NCBI GenBank assembly: GCA_017893485.1
Contig: CM030362.1
Coordinates: forward strand, 263,304,255-263,368,254
Direction: 5' to 3'
Source of the DNA: Hemerocallis citrina
Lineage: Eukaryota; Streptophyta; Magnoliopsida; Asparagales; Asphodelaceae
Length of the DNA stretch: 64,000 nt
Part shown: one piece after another, positions 34,417 through 46,697 of the stretch
How the letters are laid out: each line of letters begins with the position of its first letter
Numbering within the stretch: the first letter of the stretch is position 1
Translations under genes and position numbers: made by a program
Notes under the pieces: generated by a model
What the model saw: the letters and a program-made list of their open reading frames with translations, nothing else
Database searches by the model: none
What the model was told of the DNA's origin: nothing

Positions 34417-37385
34417 TGTAATACCCTGATTTTCCAAATATATGAAAGATTATTTATTTTTATATATGGTGTGCACGTGTAATATTGTTGGCTATTATTT
34501 TCAACATGATGAATAAGAACATTGTTTTTATAAAGTATTTTCCCTAAAGCCCAAATGTTAATTTACTTATTTACTTCTACAAAATAACTATTTTGGCCCA
34601 ATTGATTTTAAGCCCATGAAATTAATCTTTAATTATTTTCTACAACTTGTATGTGTAACATTTCTTTTAAAGAGACTTATTATTTTATGCACAAGTTCTT
34701 GTAGGGGTGATTTGTGCATGCACGTGCATTTCACATACACGTGCATTGAGCACACTTTTTGGCCGGATTGTGGAGAAGTGGGTGTGAGATCATGGGCGGT
34801 TATTATGTGGTGTGGGTAGTTTTCACAACCTCCTAGTCCATCCTAGCCCTTGATCCTACAACTCCCTAGTGCATCCTAGCCCTCCATCTCACTCAAATTT
34901 GTGTATAAATACCTCCTCTCATTCTCTATTTCTTTTACACTAGAATCATATTGTAAGAGAGGTATTTTGTGAGTTGTGTGTGTGTGCTTTTCTGTGGAGG
35001 CCGAGTAGCATTCTGAAGACTTCGGTGTGGAGCAAGGAGCAAGGAGCGAGGAGTCGTTCACTACATTAGGGAGCTTTTGCTGGATTTCGATTATTTCGTC
35101 AAATAAGGTGGGTGTTTCTCAGGATTTCTAGTGTAGAAATTATGCCATATTTGTGATGATGGTGAATTTGCTCATGAGAAGTAGATTCAATATACTAGAA
35201 TTGCTTGAGTATATTTATGATGATAAGTGTGGAAGATTAATAGTGAAATAATGACACTGTAAATTAGAATGAATTGGGCCTGTACAGTCGACTGCCGTAA
35301 GGATAAGTCGACTGGTACGAGACATCTGTTACATGTTTGTTAGAATTTTCATGACATATATGTGTATTATTAAAATGAAGTAGTAAGGCTAAACTCATAT
35401 TCTTCATGATGTACATGGCTAAGTAGACATGGGCATGTGGAAAAAGAACTAGGGGATAATTAAGAAAACTGAGAATGACTGGTACAGTCGACTGATGTTC
35501 GGAGTAGTCGACTGATGTATTGATTAAACTATGAGTATGCCTGAAATTCCATAAAATGAGATATGTTTTCATTGTGATTGTCTTAGTGTAATTGAGAATT
35601 ATGTTTTACCTCTGCACGAAAGTTATGAATTAAGTGTAAATGCATGTTTAAAGTATTTTCTTACAGAAAAGACAACATTAGTAACTTGAAATTCCATGCT
35701 GCGATGTTACTGAACAAGTAAGAAGTGTTGTGCTTATGAAATATGAATGTATGTATATTGTGATTTGACATCATGATGCAAGTGCATGTAAGAACTGTAA
35801 GAAAGATGATCCCTTATTTGAAATATGAATCTGTCCAGTCGACTGAATGCACGTAGCAAGTCGACTGAGCTGAACCTGGTAATGTACTGTTAAAAATCCC
35901 AGGACAGACGACTGATAGATGAACAGTCGACTGTTACGTAGGTAACATTTGAACATGAAAAGTTGTAGGACAGCCGACTGGCCGTGTGCAGCAGTCGACT
36001 CTCCCGAGTGTTTATGATGAACTTGTATTGACTGTACGAGTCGACTGGTATCCTTCCAAGTCGACTGTACAGAGTAGATTTTTATATGTCCGAGATTCCA
36101 GTTTTTTTTTATTATTGCTGAAAGTTGTGAACTTTATGATTGATGTCAATGAACTCTTATGGCTGTATGAATTTATATGAAAAGAATCATAGATGTGAGT
36201 TTAGAATTAAATGAACATGAAAGGCTAAGATCATGATAAGAAAGTCTGTGAGACTCTAAATTGAATTATGAGCTGAAAGTGCTCAATTGGAAATTGTGAA
36301 TTTGGAAATTGAAACGAAGAGTAGCTAAGTCTCCCCCGGCAGTGAAATGAATGAAATGAAATGACATTGAAAAGAGGGCCAAAGTTGGTCATGTATTGAA
36401 ATGAAATGATAAGTCTGGTTTGGTGGAGAAGGCTAACTCTAGAGCTTTGATTTTTATTCATGATTCTAATAATTTTAGTACATAGTGAAGAGGTGATGAA
36501 AGTGAGAGAAAACATAAGTATGAGAACTAGAGTTTTACGGTGCGGGTGTGTGAGCCGCAGAATGCATGCTTGATGAGTCAAGACATGGTGCGGGCACAAC
36601 TCAGAATGATCGGACTTTAGTCACGCTTGTGGGATGTTTTGGTGACTGCAAGAGGATTGTGTTCAGGGAGGAGGCTGAATTGCCGCAGAATGCATGCTTG
36701 ATGAGTCAAGACATGGCGTGGGGTTCCCCTCCAGGGTCCAGGATACATGCTTGTACTCATAGAATCATCTAGGATACTCACTGTAATTACAGAAGTAGAG
36801 TAAGTCATGGCGAGGGATTGAACCCAACAAAAATGAAGAACGGTTAAGAGGCTTGCGCTCAGACCTATGTAGTATGGGATGCATAGAATCCGAACAAGTG
36901 CGCATTAGTGTCATGTAAATTAAGTAATTGCATTAAGGATTAAGTGCACGATCACGACACGACATCATTAAGATTTTCCCCTTTACTTTAACTGCTATGT
37001 GAACAAGTTCTCCCCTTTACTTTCACTGCTATGTGAACAAGTTTGTGATTTGTTAAGAAATGAGATTCGTTATACTGTTTCTGGCATAGAGAGGATGGCC
37101 ATGTATAATTATCGTCGGTTGAATAAACTGACGTACCCACAGTTTTGTATGCAGGATAAATTACATGTAAGAGGAATGGATGCATAAAGATTTTATCATG
37201 TTGTTGTACATTTGTGTAAATGTTGTATATTTTTACTTTCGCTGTGCAAATAAAAAGTGTAATATATGATGTAAACTCTGATGTAAGATGAAAAGTTTAA
37301 ATTCCTTGTAAAGTTGTACTAAAGAAAGTGAAAAAATCCTGTAGAACATCTCGAATTCAGTGTATTTGGGATTCGGGGCGTTACA
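34417..37385 (+). mobile_element. Solo LTR C, related to LTR A
   Basis: It starts TGTAATACCC and ends GGGGCGTTACA, flanked by aaggt (34412-34416) and aaagt (37386-37390), a duplication with one change. A TATA box is at 34904-34911. Parts of its 3' half match LTR A, including the block around 36800-36900. There is no internal region, PBS or PPT. Its middle carries the paired GTCGAC array. Confidence 0.87.
35285..36066 (+). repeat. Array of paired GTCGACTG palindromes in LTR C
   Basis: Six pairs of a core GTCGAC (or GCCGAC/GACGAC), often within the palindrome CAGTCGACTG. Core starts are 35287/35307, 35487/35507, 35838/35860, 35907/35926, 35973/35994 and 36040/36060, so within-pair spacing is 19-22 bp. 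The last four pairs repeat every 66-69 bp. The sequence between cores is poorly conserved. Confidence 0.85.
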
Positions 37386-37390
37386 AAAGT

Positions 37391-37913
37391 AGTGACAGTA
37401 CCTAATTGATCTTAACAAATAAGACGATGGGTGGCCAAATTACTCCTTCATACATTGAATCAAAAAAGGCTTGAGTTAAAAGTGGTGCAGTTTGTAATTA
37501 TTGATGAACAACGATTTCGGGTTGTTGAAGTTGTGGGTTTTGTTGACATGATGAATGAAGCTGTACCAAGATTTAAAATTCCAAATAGGAGGAAGGTTGC
37601 CACTATGGTATGGGACTTGTTATTACTAGAGAAGTCTAAGATATTTGATATGATGCGTGATAAAAGGGTAAGCATTACAATTGATACTTGGACCTTAGTG
37701 CAAAACATAAACTATATGGTAGTTACTGCTTACTTCTTAGATAATGATTTGAATTTGCACAAACATATCATAAATTTCACGAAGATCATGAGTCATAAAG
37801 GAGAATACATTGGAAGACTTTTAGAGGGATGTTTAAAGGGTTGGGGAGTAAAGAGGGTCATTACCATCATGGTTGACAATGCTTCATCCAATGATGTTCC
37901 AGTTGAATGCTAA
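37391..37913 (+). pseudogene. hAT (RICESLEEPER-like) gene, transposase core, truncated
   Basis: From about 37431 the reading has FVIIDEQRFRVVEVVGF, VPRFKIPNRRKV, RVSITIDTWTLVQNINYMVV (first catalytic Asp region, TIDTW), HKHIINFTKIMSHKGEYIG and VKRVITIMVDNASSND (second Asp region). These are the hallmarks of plant hAT transposase-like proteins. It ends at a stop soon after NASSND, so the last half, including the C-terminal dimerisation domain, is missing. The first bases after the LTR contain stops. It is a pseudogene. Confidence 0.82.
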
Positions 37914-38563
37914 ATCATTCTGAGCGACTCTTTTGAGTCTAGTTTCTGTGTTGTTGTATTTCCTTTAGTTGTAAGTTGCTGTATTTGATGCTCTATATTT
38001 CGTGCATCATCTCTCTATGTTGTTTGTATAAACTTTATGTATGCTGAAACTTCTTTATATATATATTTATTCTGGAATCTTTAGAACTGTTATGATATGA
38101 ATGTTAATTTGTAATGCATGTTAATTTATATGAATGTTATGCCGAAACTTCCTTTGTTATTGATATGAATATTAAATTTTTGAGTTAATTGATGCCTGGA
38201 ATAGTTTGTTATTAGTAGCAAGATATCCAATCCAGGGTATGTAGATTATCAAGTTGTTGGGATTGATTGGAATTTCAATAGCTGGAGGCCTGGGGCGGTA
38301 TGGACTTATTCCATGACTAACTTTATCTTTCTATCCATATGTAATTGGCATTGCTTTCATATGTAAATGTCCATGCTTATATATTTTAAGGTCTAGTAAT
38401 ACCGTGACATTACCATTATCGTACTGATATTCCGATATTACCGATCTCGGTACTACCAAAATCTTGGCATGGTAATAGTAAAGAAACTTGTGTACCGGGT
38501 ATCCCAGTACGGTAGATGGTAGAGCAATGATGGTACGGTATACCATCGCCACTCATAATCACA
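37914..38563 (+). other. Non-coding remnant between hAT gene and MULE
   Basis: No gene is recognisable. 38390-38550 is rich in short cggta/taccg motifs in both orientations (accgtgacattacc, ggtacggtatacc), which resembles the subterminal repeats of plant hAT elements and may be the decayed 3' end of the hAT. Confidence 0.3.
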
Positions 38564-39630
38564 GACCCATTGCAAATGGCTTGATGGCCGTTGGATCATT
38601 TCGATCAAGATCCAACGGGTTGGACCGATCCCGCCCATTTCCTCTCTTTCTCACTTAACTTCAGAGGGTTCTTTTGGGGATTTCACCAAATAACTCTTTG
38701 ACTTATTAAATCTCTCACACTATATGTCGCTCGCTACTGATGAACTTGTTTTTTTTTGTGCCAAATTTGAACCTAGGCCATTGTTGGAAACAAAGGCCTA
38801 GGTACTTCGAAGTTTTTTTAAAACTTTGGTCGTTGCTTCACACAACGCCCTATGTATAACCTAGGCCGTTGTAGGGAACAATGGCTTAAGTTATACACGT
38901 GTCTATCTCTCACTCTTACTCTACCCTCTCTCTCTCTATTGCTTGTTCCCGAACCCAAACTCAAAACCCTAGCTCCTCCTTCACCTAATCCACACATCCT
39001 CCTTCACTTCACCCTCTCACTCACTCTCTACCTCTTCTCGAACTCTCTCCTTCCGAAGAATCTCTCGAACCCAAAAACCCTAATCCTAATGAAATCTCTC
39101 AAACCCTACTCCTCCTTCATCTACAGCAGTGCCTCCACCTCCTTTATCTCCTTCCCAAAAACTCACATTGTGCAAGGTATTAACTATATTCAAGCTTAGT
39201 AAATCTAGCTATATTAATTGATTGAATTAATTTTTAACTGTTTGAGCCTACAATTTTTGTGTGATGCGTAGTTAGTTATATGTTAGTTTCAGGACGTATT
39301 ATATAGTTGTTATTGTATATGTAGTACTAGTTCTTGTTGTTCATTATTTGTAAAAGCACACAAACGAGATCCAAAAATTCTGAAATTTTGCGATTAGATC
39401 GGACTCGCTATGCACAAGCCAACGCAACTTGTAGAAATGAGTTTCGATTCACGGTTTGCGAGATATGGCCGTGTATCACTTTCCTTTTTTTCGTGAGTGA
39501 AAGCGATACATTGCCATATCATGCAAACCGCGAGTCGAAATCTACTTTTACATGTTGCGTTGGCTTGTGAGTGGTGAGTCCGACCTAATTGCAAAGTTTC
39601 GGAATTTTTGAATGTCATTTATGCGGTTTT
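38564..39630 (+). repeat. Left terminal inverted repeat of the MULE
   Basis: It matches the reverse complement of 57672-58790 in order: terminal GACCC block, the region with three CCGTTG palindromes (38776-38885), a CT-rich stretch, a leader exon ending TGCAAG|GTATT at 39176/39177, an AT-rich intron start and a hairpin (39352-39630). An open frame through the CT-rich part is low-complexity and not a gene. Confidence 0.8.
39352..39630. repeat. ~280-bp hairpin (inverted repeat), copy 1
   Basis: The two halves are reverse complements of each other with some mismatches. The arms include acaagccaacgcaacttgta / tacatgttgcgttggcttgtg and cacggtttgcgagatatggc / gccatatcatgcaaaccg. The short loop is rich in T. 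Two further copies are at 39691-39806 plus 50097-50262 (split by element F) and 57672-57930. It resembles a foldback MITE or hairpin-RNA source. Confidence 0.8.
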
Positions 39631-39806
39631 CTCCTGTATATTAAACAACAACTATTATACTTTGAAATTTTTTGAGCGCGGTCTCACTAGAAAACCGCAC
39701 AAATGACATCCAAAAATTACGAAACTTTTCGAGTAGGTCGAACTCACCACACACAAGCCAACGCAACTTGTAGAAGGGAGTTTCGACCCACGGTTTGCAA
39801 GATACG

Positions 39807-42800
39807 TGTAACCTCTGTTTTTCACTTTTGGTATTTTTGAGAATATTTTTTTTTACTTTTGTAGATTATTATATTCCATTGTATTTTTCGGAACAATATA
39901 TTTAATTATTTTTATTTTATATTATTTTTCTGGCATTTTGATCTCCTTGTGCTGATTGTGTGTCGTTGTCCGTTTTCGTCATTTTGAGATCTTTTTCTCA
40001 TTTTCTTGGTCCCGTTCATGTTTAAATATTATTTTTGGGTCATGGTGGACTTTTAGAGGAGTTTTGGTCAATTTGAGATTTTTGGCCCTTAAGGAGATTT
40101 TTAGGAGCCATAGGGTTCATTGCATCTTGTATCCCCATTTGAAATCTACCCAATATCCATTACCCAATTGTATACCCATTTAATCCTATTGATATCCACT
40201 ACCCATTAACCCACATTTGATCTCCTATATATACCCCTAAACACTAAATTAATCCCTAACCCTAATTCTCTCTGTCTCTCTCCTATCTAAAACCGGCCTC
40301 CTCTACCCTAGTACTCCCGGCCTGCCTTCAAAAACCCCAGGCCGACACCTCCCCTCTCCTCTCTTGCCTTGGCCGATCACCAAAAACCCTTCCATCCATT
40401 ATTCTATACTACTTCGCACCATTAATACTTCGTCTCTCCTCCTTCTTGTGGCCGGCAAGCACCAAGGCTGCACCCAACCATCCCAAAACAGCACCTAATC
40501 TCCCCTCGCTGTTTTGAGTTGTGGGCATCTCCCACTTTGGTTCGTGAGTTAAAGAGATCCATCGTTGGCGCGTTTTGTTCGTGGGTTTCGTTCGTGGGTT
40601 TCGTTCGAAATCGCGTTAGAAGACGTCTTGCTCGTGGGTTTTCTTTGCTAGGCTTGGATTCGTCGCTGTCGTCGTCACAACAAGGCAAGTAACTTGTACT
40701 TAACTTCATTAGTATGATACAAGTAGAAAATTCACCTAATAGGGTAGTTGAGACTAGAGACGGCCAATAGATTAGATTTTTATTTGTGGATTTCATCTCT
40801 ATTGTTTAAAACAGACCATAGATGACTTAGAACATGAGTTTTGATAAGGTTATGCCGTAGGTTTCGCCCCAAGCGCGATATTGATCGCATAGGTCAAATA
40901 GCGCTTGAGACATGTTTGGATGTTGCCCTTATGAACATATTAGGTTTTGACATGTTAGAAACCTTCCATTATGATATTTGGACAATGGGTAGGCTGCGTT
41001 TCGAATTTGGAAGAGTTTGGATGATTTTTGAGGAAGTTATGACGTTTTGAAGTTTGGTTGAGAAATCTGGAAATTTGGGTTGTATTGGATTGATTGTTGT
41101 TTTTGCCTAGGTTAGAGTCCGAATCTCAACATGGCTATTTCTGAATAAATTGTAGAGGACTGAACCTATTATCTAACCCCACTGGTTTCGCCCCGTTGGA
41201 GTTCGTATGAATTAACTATGATTATTTTAGTGACTGTATATTGGTAGTTTCCAGTTTCAGTTCGGGGTAGAGTTTATCATCTAATTATTTTCAAGACCCA
41301 AGTTATACATGATATCATGTCACAATCTTTTGTCCAGTGTTTCACCATGATGTTAGGTAGTTCCCAGATTTATGTTGTATTTTAAAGATGAGTTTTGGGT
41401 GATGATTCGTATCCTTTTCTATGTATCACTTTTGCTGTAAACTGCGCGTTGCCATATGTTGAATGTTGTTTTCACCCTAGTTCTAATTACTGTATGAATA
41501 TTTCATGTGAGATATGAAAGTTGGGTAATTGTATCTACTTTCACCTTGTTTTGACGGAAGTGGATTTCGATGCGCTGTTTGCAAGATAAGTTCGATCTTG
41601 TACAGCAGTGTTGAGAGATTTCAGATCCATCAAAACCAGGACTTGTGTTGTATTCCATTTTTGATACCATATCTATACTTTCTGGAAAATTATGAAAATG
41701 ATTATTTTGAATCTAAATATATAGGGGATTACCGCAGAATTTTCGTGGGTTTATTTGATGACTTTTCTTGCTATTTTTATGTGTTGGAAGTCATTCCCCT
41801 GTTTTCTGGCTGTACAGGGAATCTGTGTTGAAATGACTTTTAAGCCGTGATGTTGTGAACTAGTGTATATCTTTATTATATTCGTTAGAAGCGTGTGGAA
41901 GTCTATTTTCAAGATCCTTCGACGGATCGTAATTTGCATGCCTGTAGCTCTGTAAATCACTGATTTAGTGCTGACTAGTCTTGCTGTCCTGATTATTAAA
42001 CTTGTATATTTTGCTCGGATATGTGAATCTTTATTAACCATGCACACTGATTTGATAACCTGAACTTATACCTGATCCTATCATTCTTATTTGACACTAG
42101 TTTACACGTGTACATGCTTGTTGGACATTAATACCTAAAAGTAATCAAGCCGGGGTGTATGGGACAGATCTAGTAGTGGATAGTGCAGAAATGTGTACTC
42201 GGAAGAACCTGGTTTGGTTGGAACTTGTTTACATGACATGTGGTGTGTTTGGAGTTGGAGCTTGTTTACATGATATTTGGAGTGTTTGGAGTTGGAGCTT
42301 GTTTACATGATACATGGAGCTTGGAGCTCAATTACTTGCTTGTACCTGAGTATACTGCCCTGCATGGTCCCCTACGAAATCTAAAGCGAAACTGTTGTGC
42401 TGTAGAAACCATGTAGGATGGGTTGCATGTCGTGCTACCTAGATAGTAATCACACAAGACTTGAACTTAACACAAGAACATGATACATGACATGACACCC
42501 ACTTGACCACATGATATATGAGACATGAATTACCTGAATATGATACATGATACATGACCACATGACACTTGACACTAGACGCGTGTTTATAGGATGCTTG
42601 ATTTATGTCGTGACACTTGACACTTATACCATGCTAGTTTGATTAGGTTGACTTTATACCTATACCTTATGCTAGTTAGTTATCCCAATCCATATGCTTG
42701 TATCCTACTCTATTTTGTGACCCGAACTTGCCATTGACGGGTACTTGTGTTTTCTCTTTCCCCTCTCCTGCATTCTATGAATTACAGATTATGGCGGACA

Positions 42801-43215
42801 GGTTCGCGATGATGCTGGAGATTTGCGGTAGTAGTTGCTTTTGGATAATTATTATCATTTCTGTTTCATGCTAGAACATTATATGTAATTGTGAGACTTG
42901 CATTACTTTCGTGCTTGAGACTTGATTATTATTTTGTACTTGGGCGATGTGACCCAAGAGAATTAATTGTTTTCCAAACTCTGTTTATTTGAGAACATGG
43001 TATTTAATTTCAAGTAATTTATGTTGGTGAGTTTGATTCAATGTTGCATGTTGGTTCCATTTCTGCTTCCGACTCTGTTAACTCTGATATATATGTCTAT
43101 ATTGCATGTGATGTGTTGTAAGGATTTCTCGAAACAGCTTAAGGATGATTATAATCATTCACTGGGCTTTTGTTACGTACTCGTATTCCGTATTTTTGGG
43201 AAGCGGGGCGTGACA
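39807..43215 (+). mobile_element. 5' LTR of element F
   Basis: It runs from TGTAACCTC to GGCGTGACA. A TATATATA sequence at 40226-40233 precedes CCCC and is a likely TATA box; the 3' copy has it at 47116-47123. A unit of about 37 bp (containing gcttgtttacatga) is repeated three times at about 42215-42322. The unit gttcgtgggtttc occurs three times here near 40580 and twice in the 3' LTR. Confidence 0.95.
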
Positions 43216-43225
43216 GGGTTTTCTG

Positions 43226-43237
43226 TGGTATCAGAGC
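43226..43237 (+). other. Primer binding site of element F
   Basis: TGGTATCAGAGC lies 10 bases after the LTR end and is complementary to the 3' end of initiator tRNA-Met. Confidence 0.92.
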
Positions 43238-43714
43238 ATCAGGTTTGGCTAATGTATTAGTTGACTAATATATTAGACAAGCTTGGCTCGAACTGGGATC
43301 TGCACAACACTTCACCAACCATACATGCAAAATTGAACCATATTACCAACTCAGATCTGGATACTAGTCTTATTCCATCCATCTTGATCCCTTCTTATTC
43401 ATTTCTCTTGATTCCTTGCTTCTTCTGTCTTTTTCCGTCGTCCTCTTTGTTGATTTCTTCTAGGGTATGAATGCATTCTTTCATACCCATATTCCTTGAT
43501 TCTGGTGTCGTCCATTCCTTTCTTTCTGCTTGGTTCGTCGGTTGGCATCGCTGGATGCTATTGGAGTCTTCCCCGATCAGAGTGGCGCAGCGAAAGCGTG
43601 GTGGGTCCATAACCTACAGGTCCCAGGATCCTTTTGTTGCGTCTCCTTCCTTGCATTGTTTTGGATTCCTCCATCTCAACTACAAGAGGCACAGCCGAAC
43701 AGCTGGGTGATACT
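43238..43714 (+). pseudogene. Scrambled gag/protease remnant of element F
   Basis: Where gag (over 1 kb in element B) should be there are fewer than 480 bases. One short reading, PIFLDSGVVHSFLS (about 43489-43530), matches the protease active-site region (LFDSGATHSF). A second scrap, AAKAWW near 43590, could be gag. The stretch before it is T-rich with a TTCTAG|GG acceptor-like end at about 43463, as in the intron-like inserts of element B. No functional gag or protease can be made. Confidence 0.6.
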
Positions 43715-45070
43715 CTCGTAGTGCGGGATTTCTTGGATGTTTTTCCAGATGAATTGCCTGGCTTACCCCCTGATAGGGAAGTAGAATTTGGTATTGATGT
43801 TCAGCCTGGAACAGAACCGATATCGAAGGCTCCCTACAGGATGGCACCAGTTGAGCTGGCAGAGCTTAAGGTGCAGATTCAGGAGTTGCTTGATTTGGGT
43901 TTCATCAGACCTAGTGTTTCGCCATGGGGTGCTCCGATCCTTTTTGTTGATAAGAAGGATGGAAGTCGTCGGATGTGCATGGATTACTGAGAGCTGAACA
44001 GAGTTACGGTGAAGAATCGGTATCCGTTGCCCAGGATTGATGATTTGTTTGATCAGCTGAGTGGGGCTTCTGTTTTCTCGAAGTTGGATCTTCGTTCTGG
44101 ATATCACCAAGTTAAGGTGAAGGCTGCAGACATACCGAAGACTTCTTTCAGGACTAGATACGGGCACTATGAGTATCTCGTGATGCCGTTCGGAGTTACT
44201 AACGCGCCGGCTGTGTTCATGAGTCTTATGAACCGGGTGTTCACGCAGTATTTGGATAAGTTCGTGTTGGTCTTTATCGATGATATTTTGGTGTATTCTA
44301 AGAATTGGGAAGATCATGCTGAGCATCTTAGAGTGGTTCTGCAGACTATGAGAGAGCATAAGCTCTATGGGAAGCTGAGCAAGTGTGAGTTTTGGCTCGA
44401 CAGAATTTCTTTCTTGGGGCATATTGTTTCTGGCGATGGTATTTCTGTGGATCCTGCCAAGATTGAGGCTGTGAAGGATTGGCCTATTCCCAAGTCAGTT
44501 TCAGAGGTCAGGAGTTTTTTGGATTTGGCTGGCTATTATCGGAAGTTCGTTCAGGATTTTTCGAAGATAGCAGGACCTTTGACTAAATTGACTGGGAAGG
44601 ATCAGAAATTTTGTTGGTCGGATGAGTGCAATGTGGCTTTCGTTGAGTTGAAGGATAGACTGACGTCAGCGCCTGTGTTGACTATTCCAGATGGTTCAGG
44701 CGGATTTGTGGTTCACTGTGATGCTTCTAGTAAGGGTCTTGGAGCAGTTCTTATGTAGAAGGGCCGCGTTGTTGCGTATGCATCGAGACAGTTGAGGCCG
44801 CATGAGAAGAACTATCCTACTCATGACTTGGAGTTAGCGGCAGTGATTTTTGCTTTGAAGCTATGGAGACATTATTTGCTTGGAGACCGAGTGGAGATCT
44901 TTACAGACCACAAAAGTCTCAAGTACGTCTTCACCCAGAAGGAGTTAAACATGAGACAAAGGCGTTGGTTGGAACTTATGGCCGAGTATGACATCAGTTT
45001 GCAATACCATCCTGGTAAAGTAAACTTGGTGCCTGATGCTTTGAGCAGGACACCGGCAGTTTCATTTCTT
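43715..45070 (+). pseudogene. Reverse transcriptase and RNase H of element F
   Basis: It starts [20 protein letters not shown] motifs are LCIDY-like MCMDY-stop-ELN (TGA at 43987, from CGA), [28 protein letters not shown] and the catalytic FIDDILVYS at about 44273-44299. RNase H has [13 protein letters not shown] (TAG at 44756, from CAG), [29 protein letters not shown] and VPDALSR, so all four acidic positions of the family can be seen. No frameshift is seen. Apart from two point stops this region would be complete. Confidence 0.93.
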
Positions 45071-46596
45071 ACTCAGCAGAGAGATCTCATTGAGCAGATG
45101 AGGAGGTTAGAGCTTGAGATAGTGTTGCCGAGTTCTGGTCGGAGTTGTTTGGCGCTCCAGTTGCAGTCGTCTCTTGTCGAGCAGATTAAGGAGGCGCAGG
45201 CTAGTGATGCGCAGTTGCAGAAGTTTCGGGTTGAGGTTGAGTCTGGGTCCAGGACGGACATGGTTATTCATGCAGATGGCTCCCTTCGTTTTGGTTCCCG
45301 GTTATGTGTCCCGGAGGGTGAAGTTCGTCAGAGGTTACTTGAAGAAGCTCACCAGTCTTCGTATTCTATCCATCCTGGCGGTACAAAGATGTATCGGGAT
45401 TTGAAGCTTCATTTCTAGTGGCAAGGTATGAAGAGGGATGTGGCTCAGTATGTTGCTCAGTGTTTAGTCTGCCAGCAGGTTAAGGCAGAGCATCAAAGGA
45501 TCGCTGGACTTCTTCAACCGCTTCCTATTCCAGAGTGGAAGTGGGAACATATCACCATGGATTTTGTGACCGCTTTGCCAAGGAGTCCGAAGGGTCATAA
45601 TGCTATTTGGGTGATTGTGGACCGTTTGACGAAGAGTGCTCACTTCATTCCTTTTCGTGTCGGTCAATCTACTGAGAGCCTTGCTGAGAGGTATATGCAA
45701 GAGATTGTTAGACTTCATGGGGTCCCAGTTAGCATTGTATCCGACAGGGATACGAGATTCAGATCTCAGTTTTGGGAGAGTCTTCAAAGATGTTTGGGGA
45801 GCAAATTAAAGTACAGTACAGCTTTTCATCCCCAGACTGATGGACAGTCAGAGCGGACTATTCAGATTCTTGAGGACATGTTGAGGTCCTGCATGCTTCA
45901 GTTTGGTGGGTCTTGGGAGGATCACTTGCATCTGGTGGAGTTCTCGTACAATAACAGCTTTCAGGCGAGTATTAAAGCTGCTCCGTTCGAGGCACTCTAT
46001 GGGCGGAAGTGTAGATTGCCAGTTTGTTGGGAAGATGTTGGCGAGAGGCAGTTGTTGGGTCTAGAGTTGATCACCAAGATAGTGGAGGCAGTGGTTCAGA
46101 TCAGGAAGCACTTGCAGGCAGCTCAGGACAGGCAGAGACGGTGGGCTGATGTTCATCGCAGGGCATTGGAGTTCGCAGTTGGTGACCATGTTTTTCTCAA
46201 AGTATCGCCGTGGCGCGGTGTCATTCGGTTCGGTGGTGGAGGCAAGCTTAGGCCGAGATTTATTGGACCGTTTGAGATCTTGGAGCGAGTAGGCAAGGTG
46301 GCCTATCGTCTCGCATTGCCGCCAGCTTTATCGGGAGTGCACGATGTTTTCCATGTCTCACAACTCAGGATGTATATCCGAGATGAGAGCCACGTGATTG
46401 ACTATTCAGAGTTGACCGTACGGTCGGATTTGACTTGTGAGATTTCGCCTGTTGCTATTGTGGATCGGCGGGAGAAAGTGCTTAAGAACAAGGTTATTAA
46501 GCTGGTCCGTGTCGCTTGGAATCCTCACTCGCCTGGTGAGTCGACATGGGAGTTGGAGGAGGAAATTCAGCAGAAGTTTCCTCACTTGTTTGAGTA
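45071..46596 (+). pseudogene. Integrase with chromodomain of element F
   Basis: A linker ([17 protein letters not shown]) leads to the zinc domain: [19 protein letters not shown] and CLVCQQVKAEHQ (both His and both Cys present), with a TAG at 45417 (HF-stop-WQG, from TGG). From 45428 a frame of 389 residues is unbroken: core acids in MDFVTALP, VSDRDTRF and DGQSERTI, the GPF-type FIGPFEILERVGKVAYRL, FHVSQLRMYIRD, and a chromodomain with VDRREKVLKNKVIK and STWELEEEIQQKFPHLFE. Members of this group insert preferentially in heterochromatin. Confidence 0.93.
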
Positions 46597-46683
46597 GTTG
46601 GTTGTTTTGTTTTTGTTGTTTTGATTTTTCTTGGGGTTATCCTATGTACCTTTCTTTTAAATTTCGAGGACGAAATTTTCTTG

Positions 46684-46697
46684 TAGGGGGATAGGAT
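46684..46697 (+). other. Polypurine tract of element F
   Basis: GTAGGGGGATAGGA precedes the TG of the 3' LTR after an intervening T. Confidence 0.75.

Noticed and set aside
35285..36066. CRISPR-like reading of the repeated palindromes
   Set aside because: Eukaryotic LTR context, repeats too short and spacers not unique in length; no cas genes.
38552..38563. Target duplication for the MULE
   Set aside because: The bases outside the two ends (38552-38563 and 58791-58800) do not match, so no duplication is claimed.
38852..39199. 115-residue frame in the left TIR
   Set aside because: Low-complexity Leu/Ser/Pro composition from a CT-rich leader; the right TIR copy does not keep it.
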